A stretch of 64,000 nt of DNA. It comes from Sphingobium sp. Leaf26. GTDB taxonomy: Bacteria; Pseudomonadota; Alphaproteobacteria; Sphingomonadales; Sphingomonadaceae. Location: contig NZ_LMKV01000001.1 of the NCBI RefSeq assembly GCF_001421665.1, forward strand, positions 124,230-188,229. The letters run 5' to 3'. The notes beneath the pieces were generated by a model, which saw nothing but the letters and a program-made list of their open reading frames with translations, had not been told where the DNA came from and did no database searches. The position numbers were made by a program, and so were the translations under genes. This document shows, piece by piece, positions 16,528-25,698 of this stretch. The stretch's first letter is position 1, and every line of letters begins with the position of its first letter.

Positions 16528-16582
16528 CCGTTCGTCCTGAGTAGGGACTTCGACAGGCTCAGTCCCTACTCAGGCCGAACGG
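16528..16582. repeat. Palindromic repeat (CCTGAGTAGGGACT arms)
   Basis: CCGTTCG-CCTGAGTAGGGACT pairs with AGTCCCTACTCAGG-CGAACGG around a short loop. It belongs to the sphingomonad-type repeats built on CGTTCG and CTTCGACAGGCTC. It fills the gap between glyA and nrdR, and its last bases (CGGAG) form the only visible ribosome-binding site for nrdR. Confidence 0.85.
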
Positions 16583-16594
16583 AGATTATAATAG

Positions 16595-17056
16595 ATGCGC
16601 TGCCCTTTCTGCGCCCACGAAGACAGCCAGGTGAAGGACAGCCGGCCGACGGAAGATGGCAACGCCATCCGCCGCCGACGCCAGTGCGAAGCCTGCGGTG
16701 CGCGCTTCACCACATTCGAGCGCATCCAGTTGCGTGACATCTGGGTGGTGAAGAGCGAGGGCCGCAAGGAAGCGTTCGAGCGCGACAAGCTGGCCCGCTC
16801 CATCGGCATCGCCTGCCGCAAGCGGCCGATCGACCCCAGTCGGCTGGAAAAGCTGATCTCGGGCATCCAGCGCCAGCTGGAAACCAGCGGCGACAGCGAA
16901 GTCCCGGCGCGCGCGATCGGCGAGATGGTGATGGAAGGGCTGAAGCGCCTCGACAGCGTTGCCTACATCCGCTTCGCCAGCGTCTACAAGGACTTCACGG
17001 ACGCCAAGGATTTCGAGGAATTTGCAGGGACGGTAAAGGAAGTCGGGCGTGAATAG
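16595..17056 (+). CDS. nrdR: Transcriptional repressor NrdR
   Basis: A 153-residue repressor of ribonucleotide reductase genes. The N-terminal zinc ribbon has MRCPFC ... [12 protein letters not shown] (four Cys), followed by the ATP-cone domain with [20 protein letters not shown] and [11 protein letters not shown]. It senses ATP/dATP. It lies after glyA behind a hairpin repeat. Full length for the family. Confidence 0.97.
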   Translation: MRCPFCAHEDSQVKDSRPTEDGNAIRRRRQCEACGARFTTFERIQLRDIWVVKSEGRKEAFERDKLARSIGIACRKRPIDPSRLEKLISGIQRQLETSGDSEVPARAIGEMVMEGLKRLDSVAYIRFASVYKDFTDAKDFEEFAGTVKEVGRE

Positions 17057-17066
17057 TTCCCCTGTT

Positions 17067-17161
17067 CCGTTCGGCCTGAGCGAAGTCGAAGGCCTCTCTT
17101 CCCTCCACCGTTCGTCCTGAGTAGCGATTGAGCGAAGTCGGAGTCGAAGACGACCGAAGGG
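17067..17161. repeat. Partly degenerate palindromic repeat cluster
   Basis: It contains fragments of the same family: CCGTTCGGCCTGAGCGAAG, then CGTTCGTCCTGAGTAGCG, then GAGCGAAGTCGGAGTCGAAG. It lies between nrdR and trmJ. Confidence 0.75.
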
Positions 17162-17212
17162 CAAATGGCGTATCGAAGGACCATATAATGACGTTTGACG
17201 AACGGTGATAAT

Positions 17213-17944
17213 GTGACAGAAGAAAACGCCCCCCTCCCCCCCGTCATCGTTCTGGTCCGCCCGCAACTGGGTGAGAATATCGGGAAGGCCGCGCGCGCCA
17301 TGCTGAATTTCGGGTTGACCGAAATGCGGCTTGTGACGCCGCGTGACGGCTGGCCCAATCCCGATGCGGGTCCGGCGGCGGCCGGCGCGGACTTCATTCT
17401 GGACAAGGCGCAGGTGTTCGAGACGCTGGCCGATGCGGTCGCCGACTGCGCCCATGTCTATGCCACCACTGTCCGCAAACGCGGCGTGACCAAGCCGGTC
17501 GTGACGCCGGAGGAAGCCGCGCGCGAAATCCATGGCGCGCAGGGGCGCTGCGCCTATGTGTTCGGCCCGGAACGATCGGGGCTGGAGACGGAGGATGTCG
17601 CGGTCGCGCGCAAGATATTGACCGTACCGATCAACCCGGAGTTCGGGTCATTGAACCTCGCCCAAGCGGTCATCCTGTGCGCCTATGAATGGTCCAAGCA
17701 GGCGGACCTTGCGCAGCCCACCATCACCGACCTGGGCGAACCCGCGCCGCAGGCGGAACTGGAGGGCATGATCGAGCAACTTGATGCGTTGCTGGTGAAG
17801 GTCGGCTATTTTTTCCCCCCCGATCGTGCCGGCGCCACCCGGCTGACGCTGCGCAACCTGCTGACCAAGCCGGGCTGGAACCATCTGGAGGTGCGGACAC
17901 TGCGCGGCGTGCTGTCGCATCTGGCGCGGCCGCGGGAGCGCTGA
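17213..17944 (+). CDS. trmJ: tRNA (cytidine/uridine-2'-O-)-methyltransferase TrmJ-like (SpoU family)
   Basis: A 243-residue SPOUT methyltransferase. The motifs are PPVIVLVRPQLGENIGKAAR, AMLNFGL, FGPERSGLETED and SLNLAQAVILCAYE, which form the knotted SAM site; TrmJ methylates position 32 of tRNAs. GTG at 17213 is chosen because the family start is near PPVIVLV. A TTG at 17195 is an in-frame alternative. A well-placed AAGGA at 17176 points instead to a 6-codon ORF (17188-17208) that stops 4 bp before the GTG. Confidence 0.88.
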   Translation: MTEENAPLPPVIVLVRPQLGENIGKAARAMLNFGLTEMRLVTPRDGWPNPDAGPAAAGADFILDKAQVFETLADAVADCAHVYATTVRKRGVTKPVVTPEEAAREIHGAQGRCAYVFGPERSGLETEDVAVARKILTVPINPEFGSLNLAQAVILCAYEWSKQADLAQPTITDLGEPAPQAELEGMIEQLDALLVKVGYFFPPDRAGATRLTLRNLLTKPGWNHLEVRTLRGVLSHLARPRER

Positions 17945-17953
17945 ACCCGGTCT

Positions 17954-18015
17954 CCGTTCGGTTCGAGCCTGTCGAGAACTCAGCGCATGGTTCTCGACAG
18001 GCTCGAACCGAACGG
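17954..18015. terminator. Perfect 26-bp hairpin between convergent genes
   Basis: Two 26-base arms (CCGTTCGGTTCGAGCCTGTC... and its exact complement) flank a 10-base loop. It is a member of the CGTTCG/TCGACAGGCTCGA repeat family. Lying between convergent trmJ and the chorismate mutase gene, it could end transcription in both directions, but there is no strong T-run. Confidence 0.7.
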
Positions 18016-18024
18016 ATGTGGATT

Positions 18025-18321
18025 TTATTCCCGCGTCCGGTCAAACTCCGCCATTTCATAGGCGATCGACGCTTCGACCAGTTCTTCCCACATGCCCGCG
18101 ATCAGGTCGCACGGCACCCCCAAAGCCTCTGCCTCGGCGCAGGCGTTGGCGATCACCTCCGCCTTGCGCGCTTCGTCGCGCACGGCGCTGCGATCCGGCT
18201 TGATCCGGGCGGCGGCGCGCATATGGGCGAAGCGTTGCGCCAGCAGGGCGACGATCTGCCGGTCGAGATTGTCGACGCCGGCGCGCACCTGCGCCATGGT
18301 GGAATAATGTTCGGGAGTCAT
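18025..18321 (-). CDS. Chorismate mutase (AroQ type), stand-alone
   Basis: A 98-residue all-helical AroQ-class domain. The N-terminal helix RAGVDNLDRQIVALLAQRF is typical, with Arg/Lys substrate contacts in RAAARIKPDRSAVRDEARKA, then MWEELVEASIAYEM. It converts chorismate to prephenate for Phe/Tyr synthesis; an isochorismate pyruvate-lyase role for this small type is possible but less likely. ATG at 18321 is chosen (MTPEHYS); the longer open frame runs into the rpsD promoter region. Divergent from rpsD. Confidence 0.85.
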   Translation of the reverse strand: MTPEHYSTMAQVRAGVDNLDRQIVALLAQRFAHMRAAARIKPDRSAVRDEARKAEVIANACAEAEALGVPCDLIAGMWEELVEASIAYEMAEFDRTRE

Positions 18322-18511
18322 GTGCGCGGGCCTAAGCTGCCGCCGCCATCGTGTCGAGACTTGACTCGCCGGTCTCTTCTGGTCATAGGCGCGCCTTCGC
18401 AATTGGCTCCGCATCCCGGTGAAGCGGTGGCCCTGCCCCTGAGTGTGCAAACGCAAAACGGACGTAGGCGATACCGGGGATAACGTTAAAAGCATATTGT
18501 TAGGAATTACC

Positions 18512-19126
18512 ATGACGAAGCGCACCAGCGCCAAGTACAAGCTCGACCGTCGCATGGGCGAGAATATCTGGGGCCGTCCCAAGTCGCCTGTCAACAAGCG
18601 CGAATATGGTCCCGGTCAGCACGGCCAGCGCCGCAAGGGCAAGGTGTCGGACTACGGCATTCAGCTGCGCGCCAAGCAGAAGCTGAAGGGCTATTACGGC
18701 GACATCACCGAGAAGCAGTTCAAGAAGAACTATTTCGAAGCCAGCCGCATGAAGGGCGACACCGGCCAGAACCTGATCGGCCTGCTGGAACGCCGCCTGG
18801 ACGCCGTCGTGTACCGCGCCAAGTTCGCGCCGACCATCTTCTCGGCCCGTCAGATCGTGTCGCACGGCCACATCTATGTGAACGGCGTGAAGTGCAACAT
18901 CGCGTCGCGTCTGGTGAAGCCGGGCGACGAAATCACCTTGGGCAAGAAGGCCCAGGAAATGGCGCTGGTTCTGGAAGCGCAGAGCCTGCCCGAGCGCGAC
19001 ATCCCCGACTATGTCGCCCCCGACGGCGCCACCAAGGTCAGCTATGTCCGCGTTCCGACGCTGGACGAAGTGCCCTACCCGGTGAAGATGGAACCGAATC
19101 TGGTCGTCGAATTCTATTCGCGCTAA
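18512..19126 (+). CDS. rpsD: 30S ribosomal protein S4
   Basis: A 204-residue primary 16S-binding protein. It starts [21 protein letters not shown], and the S4 RNA-binding domain follows with [21 protein letters not shown] and [15 protein letters not shown]. The C-terminus VVEFYSR is the usual ending. It is monocistronic and followed by a strong terminator. Confidence 0.98.
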   Translation: MTKRTSAKYKLDRRMGENIWGRPKSPVNKREYGPGQHGQRRKGKVSDYGIQLRAKQKLKGYYGDITEKQFKKNYFEASRMKGDTGQNLIGLLERRLDAVVYRAKFAPTIFSARQIVSHGHIYVNGVKCNIASRLVKPGDEITLGKKAQEMALVLEAQSLPERDIPDYVAPDGATKVSYVRVPTLDEVPYPVKMEPNLVVEFYSR

Positions 19127-19151
19127 TCGGTTTTCCGATCCCAGTTACAGA

Positions 19152-19187
19152 AAAGGGCGGCCCCGCAAGGAGCCGCCCTTTTTCTTT
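19152..19187 (+). terminator. Intrinsic terminator of rpsD
   Basis: AAAGGGCGGC pairs with GCCGCCCTTT around an 11-base loop, followed by TTTCTTT. Confidence 0.9.
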
Positions 19188-19235
19188 AGGTCATGACCGC
19201 GAAAGAACGGGGAAGCCGCAGCCTCCCGATATTCC

Positions 19236-21215
19236 TCATTTTCCGAGCGTCGACAGGAAGTCCGCGCTCTGCTGCAACATGTCGGCCCGCACGTCGCTGT
19301 CGTTCAGATCATGGGTCAGGCCGTCATAGACGACCAGCCGGCTGCGCTTGCCTGCCCCTTCCAGCTTGCCCTGCATGATCTTCGCCTGGCTGATGTCGAC
19401 ATTATTGTCGTCCGTGCCATGGAACATCAGCACCGGCGCCACGAATTCGGCGGCATGATTGGCTGGCGAAGCATTGGCCGCGTCGGCGCCCGTCCCCATC
19501 CGGTCCTGCTGGACCAGATAGCTGCCATCATATTGCGCCCGGCGCAGACGGTCCGCAAAGTCGGTGACAGGGGCGACGGCGACCACGGCCTTGAACAGCC
19601 TGGGGTCGATCGCCTGTGCCTGCAACGCGGCATAGCCGCCATAGGACCAGCCGACGATCGTCAACTTCTCCGGATCGGCGATGCCCTGCGCCACCAGCCA
19701 GCGACCGGCATCCACCACGTCGCCGATCGCCGTCCGCCACGACCGATAGCCATTCTTCATCAGCCATTTTTCGCCAAAGCCGGCAGCGCCACGGAACTGC
19801 GGCTGAATGACGGCAAAGCCGCGCGCGGCATAATATTGCACCATCCAGTCGAAACCCCATTCGTCGCGGGCTTCCGGGCCGCCATGGGGCATGACGATGG
19901 CGGGCAGCCCCTTGGCATCCTCCTTGCCCGGCGGCAGGGTCAGATAGGCGGGGATGCTGGTGCCGTCAGCGCCCTTATAGCTGACCGACTTCATTGGTGC
20001 GAGCGTGCGGCCGGCCAGTTCGGGCCGGTCCGGCATGATCGGGGACAATTTGCGCGCGGTCCTGTCGAACAGATAATATTGGCCGGGATCAAGGTCGCTG
20101 CCGGCCCAGACCAGCACACGCTGGCCGTCCGCGCTCATATCGCCGACATGGACCGCCTTGCCACCCAGCGCCTTGCCCAGGGACTTGACCAGCGCTGCGA
20201 CGGCTTCATCGAAATAGATCGCCTCGCGATGCTCGACGCTATAGCTGGCGCCCACCATGCGCTGCTCACGACCGACACGGATCGCCCCGGTCACATCCAC
20301 TTGCGGATGGGCGAAGACGATCTTCTTTTCCAGACCGGGGTCCAGCGCGATCGACACCAGTGCGTCGCGCCCATCGGTCTTTTCGAACCCATAGGCCAGA
20401 TTCTTGTCCGCATCGACAGCGACAGGATAGAAGCCGGTGCCGCCGCGCGCGTCGTAGACCGACAGGTCGCTCCAGCCGGACTTGCCCTGCGGCCGATAGA
20501 CGAACTTGTAGGTGCCCTTGGCATAGCCGGAGCCTTTATTCTCCTGCAAACCCATCACCCGGATGGTGCCATGCCCATCGGAAATATAATCAATCGCCAG
20601 TGTTTCAGGCTGCTCGATCCGCTTGGACGCACCGGACCGCGTGTCGATCCGATCGACGCCCAGACCGCGCAATTTATTATCGACCAGGCTCCCCGCCTTG
20701 GCTTCCGGCACATAGGCGCGCGTCATCAACACAGCGCCGTCCTCGGCCGGCAAAAGGTCGACAATGTCGCCGCCGCGCAGGTCGAAGCCCACGCTGTTCT
20801 GCCCTTGCCGGCGACTGAGCGAGCGGATGTTGCCGCCGGCCGCATCCACCGCGAACAGGCTGCTGAAGCCGTAGACATCATCGCCCACACGGCTGGCTCC
20901 GCCAATCTGGCAGGCCAGCCGATCGTTCGACACCCAGTCACAGCGATACAGATGTTCCGGTCGCCCGGTGGTGGAAGCGATCGCCTTCGGCTCGGCCCCT
21001 TCCTTGGCCTCCAGCACATAGGCTTTGCTGGTCCGGCCACCGCTCGCCGCGATCAGCGCGATCTTCTGCCCGTCGGGCGACAGGCTGGCGGAGATCACCG
21101 TTTCCCGCGCGCCGAAAGCCTTGGCCATCGCGTCCGGCTGACCCTGCGCCCATGCGGTCTGCGCCGTGCCCGCCGCCAGCAGTGCGATGATGGCGGATTT
21201 GCCCAGATAGGACAT
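19236..21215 (-). CDS. Exported S9 family peptidase (prolyl oligopeptidase type)
   Basis: A 659-residue protein with signal peptide (MSYLGKSAIIALLAAGTAQ, cleavage after AWA). Residues about 30-390 look like a beta-propeller with repeated ISASLSPDGQKIALIA-type blades. The C-terminal alpha/beta hydrolase has MPHGGPEARDEWGFD, the nucleophile Ser in GWSYGGYAA, an Asp in FHGTDDNNVDI and the catalytic His in YDGLTHDL. It probably trims peptides in the periplasm. Divergent from an M28 peptidase, so the pair may act together. Confidence 0.9.
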   Translation of the reverse strand: MSYLGKSAIIALLAAGTAQTAWAQGQPDAMAKAFGARETVISASLSPDGQKIALIAASGGRTSKAYVLEAKEGAEPKAIASTTGRPEHLYRCDWVSNDRLACQIGGASRVGDDVYGFSSLFAVDAAGGNIRSLSRRQGQNSVGFDLRGGDIVDLLPAEDGAVLMTRAYVPEAKAGSLVDNKLRGLGVDRIDTRSGASKRIEQPETLAIDYISDGHGTIRVMGLQENKGSGYAKGTYKFVYRPQGKSGWSDLSVYDARGGTGFYPVAVDADKNLAYGFEKTDGRDALVSIALDPGLEKKIVFAHPQVDVTGAIRVGREQRMVGASYSVEHREAIYFDEAVAALVKSLGKALGGKAVHVGDMSADGQRVLVWAGSDLDPGQYYLFDRTARKLSPIMPDRPELAGRTLAPMKSVSYKGADGTSIPAYLTLPPGKEDAKGLPAIVMPHGGPEARDEWGFDWMVQYYAARGFAVIQPQFRGAAGFGEKWLMKNGYRSWRTAIGDVVDAGRWLVAQGIADPEKLTIVGWSYGGYAALQAQAIDPRLFKAVVAVAPVTDFADRLRRAQYDGSYLVQQDRMGTGADAANASPANHAAEFVAPVLMFHGTDDNNVDISQAKIMQGKLEGAGKRSRLVVYDGLTHDLNDSDVRADMLQQSADFLSTLGK

Positions 21216-21351
21216 GCCCCGATATTCCCCCCAATAGACCCCGATGGATCAATGGCTAAGACATGGCGGGCGCGGGTGCAACAGCCTTGCTTGCCCTTGC
21301 CCGCGCGTGGTGGCATCACTCGCACATTCATAAAACAACAGGGAAATACCC

Positions 21352-23010
21352 ATGCGCACTTCCATCGCGGCGATCGCCGTCCTTCTGGCGTCCTCCGCGC
21401 CAATTCCTAGCAGCGCAGCGCCCGCCCAATCCGCCACTGCCCCGTCGATCGACACGATGAAGCGGCTGGTCGAAGAACTGTCCTCAGACGCTTTCGAAGG
21501 CCGCGCGCCTGGAACCGCCGGCGAGGAAAAGACGCTCGCCCTGCTGGCGGCCGAGTTCGAGAAGCTGGGCCTGAAGCCCGGCAACAAGGGCAGTTGGTTC
21601 CAGGACGTGCCGCTGGTGGAAATCACCGCCAAGAACGTGTCGCCGCTGACCTTCACTGGTGGCAAGGCCGACGTCAGCGCCGCCTATGGTGCGGAAATGG
21701 TCGCCGGCACCTATCGCACCACGCAAAAGCATATCGACGTCAAAGACAGCCCAGTCGTCTTCGTGGGTTACGGCATCAACGCCCCGGAAAAGGGCTGGAA
21801 CGACTATGCCGGGCTGGACGTGAAGGGCAAGACGGTCGTCATCCTGGTCAACGACCCCGATTATGAGACACAGGGCCTGACCGGGCCGTTCAACGGCCGC
21901 GCCATGACCTATTATGGCCGCTGGACCTACAAATATGAGGAAGCCGCGCGGCAGGGCGCGGCTGCCGCTATCATCGTGCATGACACGGTGCCCGCCGCCT
22001 ATGGCTGGAACGTAGTGCAGTCGAGTTGGACCGGCGCGCAGCATGTCGCCGACAGCGCCAACGGCAATGCCGACCAGAGCGCAGCCATCGGCTGGATCCA
22101 GAAGGACAAGGCCGCCGCCCTCTTCGCCAGCGCAGGGCTGGACCTGAACGCCCAGATGGCTGCGGCCAAGAAGCCCGGCTTCAAGGCCGTGCCGCTGGCC
22201 GGGGTGAACGCCAGCCTGTCCTTCGACAACGATCTGCGCAAGCATAGTTCCAAGAATGTCGTCGCGCTGCTGCCCGGCAAGACGCGGCCGGACGAATATG
22301 TGCTCTATAGCGCGCATTGGGATCATCTGGGCCATTGCCAGGCGGCGCCTGACGGCGACGACATCTGCAACGGCGCGGTCGACAATGCCACCGGCACCGC
22401 CGCGCTGGTCGCGCTGGCGCAGGCCAATGTGAAGGCTGGCCCGACCGACCGCAGCCAGGTGTTCGTGGCGGTGACGGGCGAGGAATCGGGCCTGCTGGGA
22501 TCGGCCTATTATGGCAAGAACCCCGTCTTCCCCTTCGCCAGGACGGTGGGCGGCGTGAACATGGACGCGCTCAGCGTCGCAGGCCTCGCCAAGAATGTCG
22601 TCGTCATCGGCAAGGGCAAGTCGCAGCTCGACGCCTATCTGGACCGCGCGCTCAAGGCGCAGGGTCGGGTCGCGACCACCGAACCGACGCCGGAAAAGGG
22701 CTATTATTACCGCTCCGACCATTTCAGCTTCGCCAAATATGGCCTGCCGATGCTCTATTTCGAAGGCGGCGAGGACCTGGTGAAGGGCGGCACCAAGGCC
22801 GGCATGGCCGCAGCGGAGGACTATACCAGGAACCGCTATCACGGTCCCAAGGATGAATATGATCCCAATTGGGACTGGACCGGCATCGCCGCCGACCTGA
22901 AGCTCTATTACACCGTCGGCCGCGAACTCGCCACGACGAACGACTGGCCCAACTGGGTGGACGGCGACGAATTCCGCGCCATCCGCGACAAGGACCGGGC
23001 TGGCAAATAA
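21352..23010 (+). CDS. Exported M28 family metallopeptidase
   Basis: A 552-residue aminopeptidase-like protein with a signal peptide (residues 1-25). A PA-type insert covers roughly residues 130-280 (VVFVGYGINAPEKGW...). The di-zinc site is visible: HWDHLGHC near residue 321, VDNATGTAAL near 344, GEESGLLGS near 377 (Glu base and ligand), NMDALS near 404 and SDHFSFAKYG near 460. It is divergent from the S9 peptidase gene and convergent with a DUF6265 gene, with only 13 bp between stops. Confidence 0.92.
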   Translation: MRTSIAAIAVLLASSAPIPSSAAPAQSATAPSIDTMKRLVEELSSDAFEGRAPGTAGEEKTLALLAAEFEKLGLKPGNKGSWFQDVPLVEITAKNVSPLTFTGGKADVSAAYGAEMVAGTYRTTQKHIDVKDSPVVFVGYGINAPEKGWNDYAGLDVKGKTVVILVNDPDYETQGLTGPFNGRAMTYYGRWTYKYEEAARQGAAAAIIVHDTVPAAYGWNVVQSSWTGAQHVADSANGNADQSAAIGWIQKDKAAALFASAGLDLNAQMAAAKKPGFKAVPLAGVNASLSFDNDLRKHSSKNVVALLPGKTRPDEYVLYSAHWDHLGHCQAAPDGDDICNGAVDNATGTAALVALAQANVKAGPTDRSQVFVAVTGEESGLLGSAYYGKNPVFPFARTVGGVNMDALSVAGLAKNVVVIGKGKSQLDAYLDRALKAQGRVATTEPTPEKGYYYRSDHFSFAKYGLPMLYFEGGEDLVKGGTKAGMAAAEDYTRNRYHGPKDEYDPNWDWTGIAADLKLYYTVGRELATTNDWPNWVDGDEFRAIRDKDRAGK

Positions 23011-23023
23011 GGACCGCGTGGAC

Positions 23024-23476
23024 CTATGGCCCGGCAGGGCTATAGGTCCAGTTCTGCGCGCCGCTGCCGTCCATCTTCGACGTTTCCGCCATCAGCAGCC
23101 GCCCTTCGCGCCAGTAGCGGATGCGTTGCGGATAGTCATGGCCGGGATTGGCGAAGGTCACGTCCCGCACACCCTGCTCCACGGCGGGGAAGATGGTCGC
23201 CGAGCCGCCATCGGGCGCCGCATGCAGGGCGAGCGATCCGTCCGCCGCCCGCACGATCCGCATCACTTCCCAGCCGCGCAGGCTTTCCCCGCGCCCGGTG
23301 CGCCCCACGCCGATCATCGTGCCGCCACGCGGCAGGGTCCAGACCTCCTCGCTCCACCGGTCGCCGGCATTTTGCAGCCATTCCCCGGTCAGCCAGTCCG
23401 GCAGTTCCCCGGCGCGCGCCTGTGCCGACAGGGCCAGCAGCAGGCCCGCCGCGATGATCGAAATGTGTTTCCGCAT
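23024..23476 (-). CDS. DUF6265-like exported protein
   Basis: A 150-residue protein with a signal peptide ending near AQARA. It begins the mature part with LPDWLTGEWLQNAGDRWSEEVW and contains GGTMIGVGRTGRGESLRGWEVMRI and DVTFANPGHDYPQRIRYWREG. These match a family of small predicted lipocalin-like periplasmic proteins (DUF6265) by recognition. Function unknown. Confidence 0.75.
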   Translation of the reverse strand: MRKHISIIAAGLLLALSAQARAGELPDWLTGEWLQNAGDRWSEEVWTLPRGGTMIGVGRTGRGESLRGWEVMRIVRAADGSLALHAAPDGGSATIFPAVEQGVRDVTFANPGHDYPQRIRYWREGRLLMAETSKMDGSGAQNWTYSPAGP

Positions 23477-23577
23477 GGCTTTCGCCCTCTGTCCAGACCC
23501 GGTCGGGCACGCTATGGAGCGCGCATCATTTCCCGCACTTTACGGACCGGCTTTCCCGCCGGGCAAGGATAAAAGTC

Positions 23578-24564
23578 ATGACGTTTCGCATGCCCGCCGA
23601 ATGGGCGCCGCACGACTGGACCTGGATCGGCTTTCCGACCAATCCCGCCGAATGGCCCGGCGCGTTTGAGGACGCCCGCGTTCAGATCGCCGCCTTCGCC
23701 AGCGCCCTGCACGCCGATGCCAAGGGTGAGGACGTCCGCCTTGTCGTCGCCAGCGAAGCCGATGCGGATGCCGCGCGCGCGCTGATCGCGCCGGGCGTGT
23801 CAGTCATCGTCCATCATCTGGGCGACGTCTGGCTGCGCGATACCGCGCCGATCGCCGTGCTGAACGGTGCGGGAGGCCGTGCCCTTGTCGATTTCGGCTT
23901 CAATGGCTGGGGCGGCAAATATCAGATGCCCGGTGACGAGGATATCGGTGCGCGGCTGGCGGCGACCACCGACCTGCCCGTTTCGACCCAGAATTGGGTG
24001 TTCGAGGGTGGCGCGATCGACACCGACGGCACCGGCCTGTTCGTGACGACCGAACAATGCCTGCTCAACCCCAATCGCAACCCGGACCTGGATCGTGGCA
24101 AGATCGAGACGCTGCTCGCCGGGTCACTCGGCCTGTCCGACATGCTGTGGTTGGGCGACGGGCTGCTGGGCGACCATACCGATGGCCATGTCGACAATCT
24201 CGCCCGCTTCGTCGCGCCCGGCAAGCTGGCCCTGCCGATCGCCACGACGCAGGATGATCCCAACGCCGCCCTCTATGCCGACGCCCGCGCCCGCGCGAAG
24301 GCCTTCGGCGTCGAAGTGATCGACATCCCCTCCCCCGGTCTGGTGCTGGTGGATGGCGAGGCGATCCCGGCCAGCTACATGAATTTCTATGTCGGCAACG
24401 CCGCCGTCATCGTGCCCATCTATGGCCAGCCCAACGATCAGGCCGCGCTCGACGCCTTCCGGCCCTTCTTCCCCGGAATGGATATTGTCGGCCTGCGCAG
24501 CGACGCCATATTGTCCGGCGGCGGCAGCTTCCATTGTTGCAGCCAGCAGATGCCCTCCCTCTAA
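23578..24564 (+). CDS. aguA: Agmatine deiminase
   Basis: A 328-residue guanidino-group-modifying enzyme (Porphyromonas-type PAD fold). It starts MTFRMPAEWAPHDWTWIGFPT and has DVWLRDTAP, the GHVDN His motif in LGDHTDGHVDNLARFV and the catalytic Cys in the C-terminal GGSFHCCSQQ. It converts agmatine to N-carbamoylputrescine. The next gene encodes the enzyme for the following step, 17 bp downstream. Confidence 0.96.
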   Translation: MTFRMPAEWAPHDWTWIGFPTNPAEWPGAFEDARVQIAAFASALHADAKGEDVRLVVASEADADAARALIAPGVSVIVHHLGDVWLRDTAPIAVLNGAGGRALVDFGFNGWGGKYQMPGDEDIGARLAATTDLPVSTQNWVFEGGAIDTDGTGLFVTTEQCLLNPNRNPDLDRGKIETLLAGSLGLSDMLWLGDGLLGDHTDGHVDNLARFVAPGKLALPIATTQDDPNAALYADARARAKAFGVEVIDIPSPGLVLVDGEAIPASYMNFYVGNAAVIVPIYGQPNDQAALDAFRPFFPGMDIVGLRSDAILSGGGSFHCCSQQMPSL

Positions 24565-24581
24565 GCCTGTCGGGAAGATAG

Positions 24582-25430
24582 ATGACCAAAGTCACCGTAG
24601 CCGCCCTGCAACTCGCCTTTTCGGACGACATGGCCGACAATATCGCGCTGGTCGCCGATCATGTGCGGCAGGCCGCCGCACGCGGCGCGAAGATCATCCT
24701 GCCGCCCGAACTGTTCGAAGGCCCCTATTTCTGTAGGGTCGAGGATGAAGCCCTCTTCGCCAACGCCATGCCGACCGACGAGCATCCGGCGGTGCAGGAA
24801 ATGCGCAAGCTGGCGAAGGAACTGGGCGTCTATATCCCGACCAGCTATTTCGAGCGGGACGGCCATCATCACTATAATTCGCTCGCCATGATCGACGATG
24901 AGGGCGAGATCATGGGCGTCTATCGCAAGAGCCATATTCCCGATGGGCCGGGCTATGAGGAAAAATATTATTTCCGTCCGGGCAATAGCGGCTTCAAGGT
25001 GTGGAAGACGAAATATGGCACCATCGGCGTCGGCATCTGCTGGGACCAATGGTATCCCGAAACCGCGCGCTGCATGGCGCTGATGGGCGCGGAGATGCTC
25101 TTCTATCCCACCGCGATCGGCTCCGAACCCTATGACAGCGACCTCGACACCAGCCGCATGTGGCGCCGCGCGATGATCGGCCATGCGGTCAGCAACTGCA
25201 TGCCGGTGATCGCCGCCAACCGCATCGGCGACGAGGAAGGCCAGCTCTTCTACGGCCACAGCTTCATCACCGACGAATGGGGCGATTTCGCCGCCGAGGC
25301 CGATGCCAGGGATCATGGCGCGCTGGTCGCGACGCTGGATCTGGCCAAGGCCCGCACCCATCGCGCCGGCATGGGCTTTTTCCGCGATCGCCGCCCGGAC
25401 CTGTACGGCCGGATCGCACAGGATATTTGA
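24582..25430 (+). CDS. aguB: N-carbamoylputrescine amidase
   Basis: A 282-residue nitrilase-superfamily enzyme that hydrolyses N-carbamoylputrescine to putrescine, CO2 and ammonia. The catalytic triad is visible: Glu in LPPELFEGPYF, Lys in GVYRKSHIPDGPGYEEKYY, and Cys in GVGICWDQWYPE. It is the second step of the agmatine route of polyamine synthesis and is co-transcribed with aguA. Confidence 0.96.
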   Translation: MTKVTVAALQLAFSDDMADNIALVADHVRQAAARGAKIILPPELFEGPYFCRVEDEALFANAMPTDEHPAVQEMRKLAKELGVYIPTSYFERDGHHHYNSLAMIDDEGEIMGVYRKSHIPDGPGYEEKYYFRPGNSGFKVWKTKYGTIGVGICWDQWYPETARCMALMGAEMLFYPTAIGSEPYDSDLDTSRMWRRAMIGHAVSNCMPVIAANRIGDEEGQLFYGHSFITDEWGDFAAEADARDHGALVATLDLAKARTHRAGMGFFRDRRPDLYGRIAQDI

Positions 25431-25435
25431 CCGAT

Positions 25436-25690
25436 ATGACTGAACCCACCGACGAAATCGCGATCGAAGCACCGGAAGAGCCCGGTATCGAGCAGCCGGG
25501 CGACCTCAGCCGGCCGCAAAAACGCCTGCTCAAACGCCTCTACAATGCCCGCACCATGCCGGTCATAGCGGACGACCGGTCGTTCCTGACCTACAGGGAG
25601 GCCGCGCATTACCTGCTGAAGCTGGACGGGGATGCCCGCGAATCTGCTTATGCCCAGATGAAAGCGCATGTCCGGGACAAGGTCCGGTAG
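25436..25690 (+). CDS. Small acidic conserved protein, unknown function
   Basis: An 84-residue protein starting MTEPTDEIAIEAPEEPG, 5 bp after aguB. The N-terminal 30 residues are acidic and probably disordered. The rest is helical and basic, with SRPQKRLLKRLYNARTMPVI, SFLTYREAAHYLLKL and AYAQMKAHV. It is probably translated with aguB and folK, which starts 8 bp later. No family recognised. Confidence 0.7.
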   Translation: MTEPTDEIAIEAPEEPGIEQPGDLSRPQKRLLKRLYNARTMPVIADDRSFLTYREAAHYLLKLDGDARESAYAQMKAHVRDKVR

Positions 25691-25698
25691 GCTGGTGC

